From Cinnamomum chago (Eukaryota; Streptophyta; Magnoliopsida; Laurales; Lauraceae), in the NCBI GenBank assembly GCA_038049695.1, contig CP142460.1:26444001-26508000 (forward strand): a stretch of DNA of 64,000 nt, in the 5' to 3' direction. The position numbers and the translations under genes are program-made. The notes beneath the pieces are model-generated. The model was not told where the DNA came from, made no database searches, and saw nothing but the letters and a program-made list of their open reading frames with translations. Of the stretch, positions 10,227-22,540 are shown in pieces. Position 1 is the stretch's first letter. Each line of letters starts with the position of its first letter.

Positions 10227-11003
10227 AGAGATCATTCCAAGAAGAAAGGATCATAAAAATTATTAGAAAAATCAAAGAAAAACCAGCCAGAAAAGATCGT
10301 TCAGAATTCCCCGAAGCTCTGAAGAAACTCTGATGCAACAAACACCACAAAGTGATTGAAGTCCCTTAGGGGGCACTCCCCCCCAAGGCAAAGCCCTCTC
10401 TTCTCCTCTTCAACATGGCTCAAACGTGGCTTTTCAGCCTGTCTCTTTGTTTTTTATTGGATATATTCCCTCGGTCTTTATCTTCTTAAAAACCGAAGTC
10501 CACGCCAAGCAAAAGAATCAAAGCATCAAGCGTTCTTATCTGAAGGACTATGGCGAAGTCCATACATGACTTGCGACTGTTGATCTGACCGAGACCCCAC
10601 AATCTCCTGAGAAGTCAGATTCCCTTTCTTACTTTTCTATTGTACTTTGTATTTTCTTTAAGAGACAAAAAATCACAATTCTTGTCTTTCATTTTGATGA
10701 TATTTGTAAATCGCCTTTCACGGCAAACAAAAATGCCTCTAACGGCATCCAAAAAAAAATTGTCTCTTTTTTTAAATATATGTGCAATGGAAAGTTAGAA
10801 AAATGATTGATTTCCTTTCTACTTGCGAAGGTGAATCTCCGGATCACCATTTCTAAGCTCCAAGTACAATAGAAAATCTAGCATACCCGTACAAAAATGC
10901 TGTTACCCGCCTTTTCCCCCTCTTTTTTTTCCCTCCGTTCGGCCCTCCTTGCGACCCCGGGGACGGATGGGGGAGGAAAGGAAGGAAATCGGGTCCATCA
11001 AGC

Positions 11004-11021
11004 TGGCATACCCGGTGAGAC
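11004..11021 (+). other. Primer binding site, element B
   Basis: tggcatacccggtgagac, starting TGG 3 nt after the LTR end; D (39737) and E (49385) have tggca(c/t)acccggtgggac at the same place. The initiating tRNA was not determined; matching the reverse complement to plant tRNA 3' ends would settle it. Confidence 0.7.
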
Positions 11022-11566
11022 TCCGTTCATTTGAGAACACGATGCTTGAATTCTTAGGCTCCTTTCTAGTTGGTGGCCTATGTTGGATCTTGCATAAAAA
11101 AAAAAAGAACATGAGATGGAATTTTTGGAAATTTTCTACTTTTAAACCTAATTCCATTCTCTCTCATTTGAAAAAAAGAAAAGAAAAAAGAAATCTGATT
11201 TCTCCTTTTTGGATTCAATTTTGAGAAACTTTGATCCTCTCCTCTTTGAACTCGATAGCTCACAGAAATGTTCGCAGCTATTGTTCTTATCGGGGAATGG
11301 GCCATCTTTTCTCTTTGATGAGCCCGATAAGGATTTCCAAAAAAATAAATACTCTTAAAAAAAACTCCTTTAAAAAAACATTTTTTTAATCAAATTTGAG
11401 AAAGTTTGGTCGCCTCCTTTTTGGATTTAGCGCTCGCAAAAATGTTTGAATCCTTATTCGGATTGGGACACCGTTCGTTCTCTTTGATGAATCCATAAAA
11501 AAAAAATTTTTTTTTTCAAAACCCACTAAGGTTGCACCAATTGCGTTCTTTGACCAAAGTGGATCT

Positions 11567-11662
11567 AAGAAAAGCCTTGTCCAGAGTGTGGAGACAGCTA
11601 GACTGTTCGAGGCAAGGGTCCTCCAAATGGGTTCATTAAGTAATCCTACCCTTACCTGGGGG
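11567..11662 (+). promoter_or_regulatory. Highly conserved leader block (possible packaging or RNA-structure element)
   Basis: About 96 nt, from aagaaaagccttgtcc to cttacctggggg, nearly identical in D (40334-40430) and E (50452-50547), while the leader on both sides has diverged and changed in length. No ORF explains the constraint. The minus strand reads CCCAGGTAAGGG, a good splice-donor match, so a role in an antisense transcript is also possible. Confidence 0.55.
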
Positions 11663-12185
11663 TTGATCTATCTACTAAGGTTTCATAAGACCGAATTGAA
11701 AACCTTTGTGTTCCTTTAAAAAAAAAAACCTTAAAAAAATCGTCATCTTTGGGTTTACATCTGAGAAATCTTGGTTCCTTCCCTTTCGGATAAAAGCTCG
11801 TGTAAATTGCTTGTAGCTTGCGTTCGGATTGGAATACCATTTGCTCTCTTTTATGAATCCAATTTTGACCTTTCAAAAAATCACATCTCGTGTCTATTCC
11901 AAGGATGCGATTTGCAACATTTGTGCCTAGCGGTGTTAGTGTGCCCTTCCAGGTCTACTGTATTCACGACCGACACATTTGTATCTCAACCTTATATCAT
12001 CTTACCTCGAGTGAGCCTCCTATAGAATGCTCGCTCTGAGCCTCCTATACTTGCGTTCAGAACAATTGTGTCCTCTATGGCTTTTCGCCTTCTTCACCTC
12101 CCTTGAACTGGGCCATGTTCCCTTGGGCGATTTGAAAAGACAAAACCATAGTTCTTTTCCATTTATGATCACTATATTCTTGTGA

Positions 12186-12212
12186 TTACTAATGGACGTG
12201 GTTTTGTTTCAG
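12186..12212 (+). other. Splice-acceptor-like site just before gag, element B
   Basis: ttactaat (branch-point-like), a T-rich stretch, and ttgtttcag ending at 12212, 19 nt before the gag ATG. D (AG at 41060-41061) and E (AG at 51308-51309) keep the same arrangement. This suggests an intron in the leader of the sense transcript. No matching donor could be chosen with confidence. Confidence 0.45.
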
Positions 12213-12231
12213 AAGTTTTCCAAAACTAACA

Positions 12232-14231
12232 ATGGCAGCTTCATTAATCATCACTTTCGATGAGAACAAGTACCAGCTCATGCTCCAGGAGAAGCAGAAC
12301 AAGCGCACTCATAGGCGCCCTGCTAGCTGTCGAAGCATCACCTCCCTCGGCAAATCTCAGAACACCGGGTCGACCTCTACTCCCCGGACTATCATCTTCG
12401 GGTCGCTAGGACCATTCCCACTTCCTGTAGAGGAAACCGCACCTGCTAAGAAGCAAAAGATCGCCCCACAACGTGTCATTGCCATGACACCAAGGGCGAA
12501 CACGAAGAAGCCTGAAGCCCGTGGCAACCCCACGAAGCCTCAACCTGCAGAGAACCAGGTCTACCCTAAGACTTGGTCCCCAAGACCTTCACCAAAACAA
12601 AGGAGGTCCCGAACATCTGCAAAGCCAGCATACCTGGCCACTCTCAAAGAAAACCGATTTTATCCTCTTGCATACATGAAGGAGGAGAAACCAATCTCTT
12701 GCCTGACGAAGAAGTCAACCCACCATGAAACGGCTTGCTCTTACAAGCCAAAAATCAAATCATACATCACCAGGCCTCTGCAAAAACCTACCAAGGCCTG
12801 CACTCCTGTAGTTCGACCCTTTATCTCAACAGGGGCTGAACTCGCAAAATCCAAAGCTTCGCTACGACAATCGAAGGACCAGGTCCAAATCCTATCTATG
12901 CTCAGCTTCAAAGAAGATAGGCTCAGCTGCTGTGCTCGGGGGAGTACATCCTTCATTGCTAAAGCCCAGCCAGAGCTGACAGAAGCTCAAATTGCCCGAC
13001 GCATACGTCGCCGCATGTTCTATCGACAAAAGAGACTAGAGAAGCAAAGGACCCAGCATCATATCCTCCAAGTCTCCCAAAAATGGGTCGAAAAAGAAAG
13101 ACCCGACCAAGTTGCTACTGTCCATATGGTTGGCAAAACTAGAAGACGTCAGAAGTCAGCAACTAAAATTCGTGTCCGATGACCGGTGACTAGCAGCGTC
13201 TCCCGGATACGAAGACATCAATCCTCTACTCCTTCAAGACAAGGGCAATGGAGTAACCCTTCCTCAAGCTCTTCAAGAATGAGCCCTAGCTCAGTCACCA
13301 GGACGATCTCCTCATTCGAATCACGAGGGATGAACGTCTTGGCTACAAACTCTGAGCAACCTCGCAATCCACCTCCTGATGAAACGATCGCACGCATCCA
13401 GCAATTGGAGCAAGGTCAGCAGAGGATTGAGGCTCTGATGGAAAATCTTCTTCTTGCTTTTCAGCGTCAAGAAAACAACCAATCTCCTCCAGATAACGAG
13501 GAAATGCAGAAAACAATGAGTCACGCGCCCTTACGAAAAAGGGAGTTAACGATATCCTCACCAAAGCAAGAGAAGATGATACACTAAAGGAGCATGGGAT
13601 CAAGCCACCATATCCCTTATGGATGGACTCGGTCCCGTTCCTTGTAAAATTCAAACAACCTACTCTCCAAACATATACGGGGAAAGGTTCCGCCAAACAG
13701 CACGTCATCCACTTCAAGATCCTGACGGGAGCTATCATGGATCAAGATGCCCTTAAGATCCGTCTCTTTACAAATACCCTAAAAGGTACGGCCTTTGATT
13801 GGTACTCCACTTTGCCAGAGGACTCCATCCAAAATTGGGCCATGCTAGAGACACGCTTCCTGACTCACTTCAAAGGTGAGGATAATCCTGTTACTATGGC
13901 ACAGCTCTGCAGCCTAAAACAGGGAGAGAATGAGTCAACTTACGGCTTCATTCACAAATGGAAGGCGATGGCTTACAAATGTTCCAATGTGCTGCCACAA
14001 GCATCGCTGGTCGACATCTGCCGTAACAATATGAGAGCAAGGATCCGCTCCATGATTATCAACAACAAATCAAAGAACCTGGGAGAACTCCTAGAAGCTT
14101 CCATGGAGGCTGAAACGGTGATCAAAGACCTCAACAGTCAGCAGTTATCAAAGAAAGAGTCGACTACCATTATGACCTCAAAGCCAAAGAAAAAGGAGGT
14201 TCTTAATGTCCAAACCAAGTCAGCCCCTTAG
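12232..14231 (+). pseudogene. gag: Element B gag (decayed)
   Basis: Starts MAASLIITFDENKYQLMLQ, as in D and E. The first 450 or so residues form a basic, Ser/Arg/Pro-rich extension without a recognised fold. The conserved capsid-like Gag region follows (about 13623-14110; landmarks FKQPTLQTYTGKGSAKQ, GTAFDWYSTLP, ETRFLTHFKGED). Disabled by tga at 13180-13182, loss of one A near 13502 (frame change) and tag at 14229-14231. The protein would form the nucleoprotein particle of the element in the cytoplasm. Confidence 0.85.
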
Positions 14232-16660
14232 CAGCCAAAGAAAGTTGAAAATAAAGCTGCAGGTAAGAAACCTGAACTCTCTGATGCCTTCAGAGAACGA
14301 GTAGAGAAAAAATACCCGTTCGATGAAGATGTCAAAGAAATCTTCGAGGCACTCGTAGCAAATGGTAAACTCACCTTGCCTAAGCCCAAAAGACCGAGAG
14401 ATGTTGGCAAAACCAACGATCCTCGGTACTTGGTACTGTCCCTACCACCAGACGATCTCGCATCCTCTCAATCAATGCTTTGTTGTGAGAGAAAAGATCA
14501 ATGAGATGTGGAAAAACGGAGTCATCACCTTTGATAAAAATTATGGGTCCGCCTCCGTCAATATGGTGACTTATGGACAAACTTCCAAGACACCAAAGGA
14601 GAAGACCACCACTTCCTTCAAGGTGATAAAGATGACTCAGACGTCCCAAGAGTTGGTTCCTCATCCAACACCAGACGGACAGCCTATATGGGTGCTTCCC
14701 GATCTCTTGGAAGATGAAAATTGGGAGGTAGTCAAAACAAAGCGTACCGCTCAACAGCGAAGTCAAACTACGCGACAACTCCACATGCTCAAACAGCAGG
14801 AGAAAGCTCAACCAAAGCAAGAAGTCCCTGAAAAGGCAGAGACCTTTTCCACTGCTTCGCTGGGGGCAACAGAAGAATCCAAGGTGGAAAGAAAATTCAC
14901 CCTTGGTGATTTCATGTCACCTCAATTCAGAAATGAAACTGTGCAAGGGGCATCATACTCTTGCAATTCGGTAATTGGATTCTCCATGGATAGATACGAG
15001 TCTAGTGACACCGCCAGTGACACCGACAAGTGGGAGGAATCCCTTGAAACAAGAGAATATCTCTCTGATGAAGAATGGGTTCCCGAATCTCACCTTATGC
15101 CAATAATCTGGTATAACCCATAACAGCAACAAGGATCATGGTCTGATGATGAAGAAGACCAAGAGGTTGTTCAAGAAGATGCTGTCGACTCAACACCCTT
15201 CAATGCTCCAATGGAACCCATTCGTGTTGAACCACAAGGGGTAGATGAAGAAGAAGATTTGGTTTACATGCCTGATCTTGAAGAGTATGCGAGGATCTTG
15301 CAGCGCCTTGCCTTAGAACAAGAGCAAGATCTTCGCAATCAAAATCCGGAACCAGAAGTCCCTGAAAATCAACATGTACCTCCTCCCTCAATTCCTGAAA
15401 ATGAAGAAAATTGTTGGATAGAAGATCCTCTCACATCCGATGATGAGCCCGACTCCCAACAGTCCACTCTGGGGGGATCTCCTATCAGGGCAACTTGCAA
15501 TGCGATAGCTCAGGATGATAGTGCCTCTGAAGCATCATCTACTGAAGACATGTACTCTCTGACTACACCTGATAGTATTTCTTCCGGAGCTACATTTTCT
15601 AAGGTGACTTCCACTGAGATAACATCTTCTCAGCATTCGTCCCCTGAAACCGTGACATCGCAACTCACAGCTCTTCCGACTGATCATTTTGAAGAAACCT
15701 CAGCCAAAGAAGACCTGGTCAATTGCTCCCAGATACCTGACCTCATAGGATACGTCTGGACCGACAAATTACTCAATGAAAGAGAAAAGTTGCCGGATGT
15801 TGTTCAGGACTTGTTCCCGAAAAATGCTCCATGTAACGCATTCACTGAGGATGGTGACTCTGCTGCAGACACATCTTCAGCAAATGAGAAGGATCAACCC
15901 TTGGACCCCAAGGACGATCTTCCAAATGAAGACCCTTCTCAAGAAGCTCTTGAAGTTGGTAGAGGTACCCGTTCTAACCGAGATTACCACAAAAATCACA
16001 ACCAATCTTCTTCTTCTTATGTAAATCCTTCGGGAAAAGATGTTGTAAAAGCCCCAAGTGGCAACAATAATGAACATGCAGGCCCGAAGGAGCCTTTCAA
16101 GTACGACTTGATTGAGCACTTCAAGCACATACCTGCACGACTGCACATCCTTGACTTGTTACGAATGTCTCCACAGACTCGTGACAATCTCATTTCAGAA
16201 CTGCAAAGGCTGAATGCGGATGTCGACAAACATGCCCCACAAGTCCTACAAATTGAAATGGACTATAGGGTCAAAAAACCAAATACTTCCTCAAAGGGAG
16301 AAATGAAGAAAACTGAGGGATCAGGCATCGAATGCCTCTCAGTTTAGAAAGCAACAAGTGCAACAATTGCCTTCAATAAGGATGACCTCCTGTTAGATGA
16401 GATAAAGCACAACCGACCCCTATACTTCACAGGGTACATCAAAGAGATGCCAATACACAGAGTCCAGATCGACCCAGGTTCTGCACTCAACCTCATCTTT
16501 ACTTCGGCACTTGAAGAGCTGGGCATCCCACCTAGCAAGCTGAGTCACACGTCTGTATCCATCTTTGGGTACGATGGGAGCGCTCAAAGGCCTATTGGCA
16601 AAATCAGGTTCAAGTTACAAATCGGTGACAATAATAACCCCCTCATGCTATAACATCCTT
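14232..16660 (+). pseudogene. Element B gag C-terminus, acidic spacer and protease N-terminal half (decayed)
   Basis: Homologous to E 53400-55660. The zinc-knuckle-like segment is damaged by a short insertion near 14425. Two long acidic stretches follow (14362-15123 and 15211-16347, same frame, separated by taa at 15121-15123), then the pre-protease helix region FKYDLIEHFKHIPARLHILDL, then the retropepsin core with IDPGSALNLI at about 16471-16500. A stop at 16345-16347 and a deletion of roughly 33 nt in the protease near 16630 disable it. Confidence 0.85.
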
Positions 16661-18540
16661 TTTGGACGCCCCTGGATACACGATAATGGAGTCGTCCCTC
16701 AACCCTACATCAATGCATCAAGTTCGTCGGCAACGACGGCTTAATACATCGAGTGTTTGCAAACAAAAAGCCCCTCAAAGGCAAAGATGTCCATTTTGCA
16801 AATGCTCAGATGTACAAAGATGAAGAAGAAGGAAAGGAGGAAGAAACAACACCCTTTGTCAAAAATCTCCAAAAAGATAAAGGCAAGGCTTCTCAGCAAT
16901 CATCGGGAGAAAACAAACCTTCCGGCAAATCCAAAGAGAGAGATCAATCTCCCTTCGTTATCTCCCTCAAATCTTCAAAGCCTTTGGTCATAACAACCAA
17001 AACAAAGAAGACAAAGCAAAAGTTTGGGGGCAAGCTTGTTGTCTCCTTCATGTCTATCATACAAGACACGAATTCAGAGTCAAAAGACGACACGCCGTCA
17101 AGACAAGCTGACACTCAACAAGTTCAGCCTGCTCTACCTCTAATAGAGACACCTGCTGATGTAGAAGATCCTACGTCTGCTTCCTTCATTGTTCCTGCAA
17201 CTTTAGCAGAAGAGAGGTCAATCTTCTTCCACAGATCAGAAGCTTCTTCATCAAATTCCATGCTTGAACCTTTCCAAAACGAAGGTATGCCTCAACTATT
17301 TCTATATAGTCCTGTGGCACAAGCTATTATGAAGAAAACGGGTTATGATACTCAAAACCCAGTAGGTCTGGGGAAAGGTCGCGGTATTCTCACACCACTG
17401 GAGCCCGCTTTAACCAAAAATCTTCACATGGGTTGGGGTATGATCCCGACACTCCCATGAGACAGTTGACACAAATGCTGAGGAGTCGATTTGCCGACCA
17501 ACTCTCAACATCTCATGTCCATGAAGACATCGATCTCCCTGGATATCTCTTCGAAGAGTCACCCGTCAAAGATCCAGAAAGCTCTACCAATCGGTATGAT
17601 TTCTCTGATGATGAAGAGGAATTGTTCGGTAATACAGACATGTGGCGTCCTGACCCAGAAAAATCATCGTCTCCAAAAGAAGTACCCTACTTCGACCCAG
17701 TTTCAACAGGCGATTGGGACCATCTCATAGCAAGCCTTGAGAAGATCACCGATCCTGAAGACCCATGGCCAGAAACAAAGCCTTGGTCTGAAAATATCCC
17801 TGAAACTCCAGAACGTTTCGTTGAGTTGGAAGCCTCTGAAAATATTGTAGAGGAACCACCTTCGAACCTTCCAACAGAAGATCATGTTCAAAAGATAGAC
17901 TTAGGAACGCTAGATAATTCACGTCTTGTATTCATAAGCAAGAATATAAAGGATGATGAGTTACCCGAGTATATCTCTTTTCTGCATGAGTTCATTGATT
18001 GTTTTGCATGGTCTTATGCTGAAATGCTCGGCTTAGACCCTAAGATAGCAGTCCACAAGCTCAATCTGCAAAAAGATATCTAGCTTGTCAAACAAGACTA
18101 AAGAAGATTCCGTCCGGACGTGATGGACAAAATTGAACAAGAAGTTCAAAAAATCAAAAGCGTCGACTTCATCCGCGAGGAACAACATCCTGAATGGTTG
18201 GCCAACATTGTCCCGGTGACAAAGAAAAATGGGTAGATCAGGGTCTGTATTGATTATAGAGACTTAAATGGCGCTTGCCCCAAAGATGAATTTTCGCTCC
18301 CCATACCAGAGGTGATGATTGACAACACATGTGGGTTTGAGCGAATGACATTCGTGGATGGATTCTCTGACTACAATCAGATAAATATGCATCCCGAAGA
18401 TGAAAAACACACATCATTTCGGACCCCATTTGGCATGTATTGCTACACTATCATGCCATTTGGTCTGAAAAATGTTGGTGCCACATTTCAGAGGGCTATG
18501 ATGAAGATATTCCAAGATATGTAGCAAAAGACAGTCGAAT
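16661..18540 (+). pseudogene. Element B protease end, G-patch and reverse transcriptase (decayed)
   Basis: Continues the polyprotein: Lys/Glu-rich linker, G-patch-like segment at about 17320-17405 (MKKTGYDTQNPVGLGKGRGILTPLEP), acidic spacer, then RT from about 18080 with CIDYRDLNGACPKDEF, a FVDGFSDYNQI palm motif and PFGLKNVGATFQRAMMKIF. Broken by a frame change near 17440, a stop replacing Lys near 18083 (tag), tag at 18235-18237 and tag at 18523-18525. RT copies genomic RNA into DNA. Confidence 0.85.
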
Positions 18541-21160
18541 GTTATGTCGACGACCTCGCCATCAAAAGCAGAAGAAAAGAAGACAATCTGAAAAACCTTT
18601 CGGGAAATCTTCCTCCGACTTCGCAAACACAAACTGCAAATGAATCCCCTGAAATGCTTCTTCAACGTCTCATCAGGAAACTTTCTTGGATTCATAGTCC
18701 GGAAGGCTAGAATAGAACTTGACCCGATCAAAGTCAAGGCTATTCTAGAAATGCCATCTCCAAGAACCCTAAAAGAACTGAAAGGGCTTCAAAGGAGATT
18801 GGCATACATCAGACGGTTCATCTCCAATCTATCGGAGAAATGTCGTCCTTTCTCTCGATTGATGAAGAAAGGTGTGAACTTTGTTTGGGATGCTGAATGT
18901 GAAACGACATTTCAAAATATCAATTCACACCTGACCAGACCTCTAATGCTGGCTGCCCCTACCACTGGAGAACCATTCATCTTGTACACAAGAGCTCTCG
19001 GCCATTCCTTAGGCGCTTTGCTTGCACAAAAGAATGACGAAGGAAAAGAAGCTGCTCTATACTACCTCAGCCGCATGCTGGTAGGTGCAGAGCATCGCTA
19101 TTCTCCAGTCGAGAAAGAATGCCTTGCAGTGATGTTTGTTGTACAAAAGCTACGTCACTACCTTCTTTCGAACACAGTCTACCTGATTTCGAGGATCAAC
19201 CTCTTAAAGGTCCTTATCACAAAAGCAGGTTCTCTCAATGCCTGACTGGCAAAATGGTCCATCCTCCTATCACAATTTGATATCAGGTATGTACCACAAA
19301 AGGCAATCAATGGTCAATCCCTTGCGGATTTCCTCGCAGAGCATCCGTTGCCTAAAGATTCCCCACTCAGAGATGATCTCCCAGACGAACCTGACTACAA
19401 CGTGGAGACTTTCTCACTAAATGCCTCCTGGGACATGTACTTTGACGGTGCAACGAGGACAAATGAAAAAGGAAAGCTGATCTCGGGAGTTGGCATCCTC
19501 TTTGTTAGCCCCAACAAGCACATGATTCCACATTCTTTCTCGCTACTGGAACCATGCTCAAACAATGCAGCTGAATACCAAGCTCTCATCGTAGGACTGG
19601 AACTAGCCCTCGAATCTGGCATCACCATGCTGGAAGTCTTTGGAGACTCTCAACTGATCGTCAACCAGATGAATCAGAAATTTGAAGTTAGGAAGCTTGA
19701 CCTGTTGCCTTATTACAACAAGGCACAATCACTTCGCCAACGGTTTGACATCTGTCATATCAACCATATCCGCAGATGCCCTGGCCGGACTCGCCGCATC
19801 CATGGCGATCCAGGAAGGGAAAAACATACAAATCACAGTGTGTCAAAGAAGAATTCTCCCTCCTCTTAACACACACCAAGCAGTTGCTGAATGCCACCAA
19901 TTGGCCGAAAGTCGAATCTCCATCCTCAAACCCCCGATCGACGACTGGAGAGGTCCGTTCATTGATTACACCATGTTCGGAATCCTCCCTGAAGATCCAA
20001 AAGAACAGGTAAGCGTTCAGAGACGAGCCCCAAACTTTCATTTCGATATACCTTCAAAAATACTTTACAGAAAATCCTTCGACGGAGTACTTATGCGCTG
20101 CTTGTCACAACAAGAGGCTGAGGAAACCCTTAAAGAAGTTCATGCTGGTCTTTGTGGAGCTCATCAGGCTGGTACCAAGCTCTACGATCAAGTAAAAAGG
20201 TTAGGATATTATTGGCCTACAATGGTAGCAGACGCTATGCAATTTGCTAAACACTGCCACCAATGCCAAGTTCATGGAGACTATGTTCATATGCCTCCAG
20301 CATGGCTACACCCCATAACGATCTCATGGCCTTTTCAAAGCCTGAGGTATTGACATCATAGGTCCTATCTCTCCTCCATCGAGCAAAGGTCATCGCTTCA
20401 TCTTTGCCGCTACGGATTATTTCTCTAAGTGGTCAGAAGCATTTGCGCTCAGTGAAATGAAGACCTCATCAGTCCTTCAATTCTTGCGCACCAGCATTAT
20501 TTGTCACTTCAGCATACCTAAAAGATTCGTCCATGATAACAGATAACAATTCCGGGATCACCGATTCTACAGGTTCTGCGACAAGTACAAAATCCAAAGT
20601 TGTCTCTCGACTCCATACAATTCGACAGCGAACGGACTAGCAGAAGCCTTCAACAAGACACTGTGTAAAATTCTCAAGAAAATGGTCTCTGGTCACAAAA
20701 GAGACTGGGACGAAAAATTACCTGAAGCTTTGTGGGCTTATCGAACCACCATTCGGGGGGCAACCCATAGCACACCATTATCTTTGGTCTATGGGTGCGA
20801 AGCCATTGTCCCTTTGGAAGTACAAATTCCTTCCTTAAGGGTATCTTTCCAAAATGACATGACGCAAGAAAGCAATGTCAAATTGAGACTCCAAAAACTG
20901 GACAATCTCGATGAAAGACGGCTTGAAGCTCTACAAAGCATTGAGTTGTACCAAGAACGCATGGCAGGATATTTCGATAAGAAGGTCAGGCAACGCACCT
21001 ATAAAAAGGGTGACTTGGTTCTTGCAGTAAAAAGGCCAATGGTCTTTGCCCACAAATCCAAAGGCAAACTCGAACCAAAATGGGAGGGACCCTTAACATG
21101 GAGGGCAACAGATGTATGCTGCCCATCGACGACAAGTTCTTGAAGCGGTACTACCCTTGA
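18541..21160 (+). pseudogene. Element B RT end, two RNase H domains and integrase (decayed)
   Basis: CYVDDLAIKSR (RT active-site loop) near 18541, RT thumb, Ty3-type RNase H (about 18890-19290), a second, archaeal-type RNase H (19420-19820, with YFDGAT, AAEYQAL and GDSQLI), then integrase with zinc-binding HAGLCGAHQAG...CHQCQ (about 20140-20275) and a damaged catalytic core. The end of the integrase lacks about 45 nt relative to E, so the terminal residues are out of frame (ORF 20682-21143). Frame breaks occur near 18640, 19245 (tga), 19780, 20353 (tga) and 20545 (taa). Confidence 0.85.
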
Positions 21161-21500
21161 AGACTTACGCCACTGGGTCAGAGCAATGACTGCACAGCCA
21201 AAAGCCTATTCTCAGGTACTCGCTCGTCAAACCCGCCTCTTCTAGATTTTTCATCCTTATGTTGAGATTTCTAAAAATTCCAAACAATGCTTACTTTCAT
21301 AGTTTCATTGTTAAAAAAAAATCCAAAAATCCAAGTTTAGGAGCCTCTCCCCAGACTTGACCAAATTTTCAATCCTTGAACCCAAGATTCATGGTTTGGA
21401 AAAAAATTAAGACTCACGAATTTCCACCCTAGTCCACCCTGACTTTTACAACAAAAAATGGTTTTAAGTCAAAATTTACGACCCTCGTGTCTTAAAAAAA
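21161..21500. other. Non-coding spacer after pol, element B
   Basis: A+T-rich sequence homologous to the spacers after pol in element 1 (35305-35640) and E (60317-60690). Landmarks: tactcgctcgtcaaacccgcctc and poly-A runs. Nothing coding is seen. Confidence 0.6.
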
Positions 21501-21514
21501 ATGTTTTTTCAGAA

Positions 21515-21945
21515 ACCGCAGGGAGGCGACGCTCAGTCGATACCCGCAAACCCAAAAATTGGAACGTTGCGAACCCCATTCGATACTTCCAAATTTTCAA
21601 AATCGCAAAGAAGCGACACTTTGTCGATACTTGCAAAATTTCAAAAATCGTGGGGACGCAACATTCCAGTTGATATCCACCAACCCAAAATTCAAACAAA
21701 AACCGAGGTAAAAAAAAAAACACCTCAAATTTCAAAAATCATGGGGAAGCGACATTTAATCGATACCCACAAAACTAAAATTTTCGAAAAAAGCAAGGAA
21801 GCGACACTTAGTCGATTCTTGCACCCAAATTCGCGAGGAGGCGACATTCCATCGATACTCGCAACCGAATGAGCAAGGAGGCGACATTCCATCGATACTT
21901 GCAAGACCATTCAGCAGGGAGGCGACTTTTAGTCGATACTTTCAT
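21515..21945. repeat. Array of a gcgac...tcgatac motif, element B
   Basis: aggaggcgacattccatcgatac and close variants (gcgacgctcagtcgatac, gcgacactttgtcgatac, gcgacttttagtcgatac) recur about eight times at irregular steps of 45-75 bp. Homologous arrays follow pol in element 1 and E. The continuous reading frames here reflect base composition, not coding selection. Confidence 0.8.
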
Positions 21946-21954
21946 TTCTGAAAA

Positions 21955-22540
21955 CCAGAATCCAGCACTCATGCCAAAATCGGATATAAATGCCAAAAAC
22001 CCGGCTCTCATGCCAAAAATCGGCTTTCATGACATTAAAAAATCGACTATAAATGCCACAAAACCTAACTTTCATGCCAACAAAACAAAACTTGGTTTTA
22101 AAAAAAAATCGGCTATAAACGCCACAAAATTGGCAATAAACACCACAAATTCGGCTCTAAACGTCACAAATTCGGCTATAAACGCTACAAAAAAAATCGG
22201 CTATAAACGCCACAAAATCGGCTATAAACGCCATAAATTCGGCTATAAACGCCACAAAATCCGCTTCAATGGCCAAAAAAATCTCGGCTATCAATGCCAC
22301 AAAAATTTTGGCTCCCATGCCATAAAAAAAACCGGCTTTCATGCCATCCCAAATTTTGGCTTTTACGCCACAAAATTCCGGCTTCCATGCCGACCCAAAT
22401 TTTGGCTCCCATGCCACAAACAAAACCGGCTTTCATGCCATCCCAAATTTTGGCTTTTACGCCACAAAATTCCGGCTTCCATGCCGACCCAAATTTTGGC
22501 TTCCATGCCACCTCAAAATTCAGCTTTCACGCCAAAACAA
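21955..22540. repeat. Array of GGC-N6/7-GCC mini-inverted motifs, element B
   Basis: Some 25 copies of ggctttcatgcc, ggcttccatgcc, ggcttttacgcc or ggctataaacgcc separated by 8-15 nt of A-rich sequence. Each motif could pair GGC with GCC. Toward the right the copies form a higher-order repeat (aattttggctttt...ttccggcttccatgccg occurs three times). Confidence 0.85.

Larger units (their letters stand above)
8440..11000 (+). repeat. 5' LTR of element B (2,561 bp)
   Basis: Starts tttttacacc, a decayed form of the TGTTGACACC start seen in the other Tat LTRs here, and ends gggtccatca, 3 nt before the primer binding site. It contains a G+C-rich palindrome array (9440-9548), TATAAATA (10219) and a gcctttcacggc/gcctctaacggc pair near 10710-10750. 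The 3' partner is 29657-32177; most of the length difference comes from a longer palindrome array here. Confidence 0.85.
11001..12231 (+). other. Untranslated leader of element B
   Basis: Between the LTR end and the gag ATG. It contains the PBS, several diverged copies of the subrepeat that forms a regular 167-bp array in E (around 11230, 11400, 11770), poly-A runs, the conserved block at 11567-11662, and a splice-acceptor-like site at 12186-12212. No ORF here is conserved among the three leaders in the sense frame. Confidence 0.75.
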
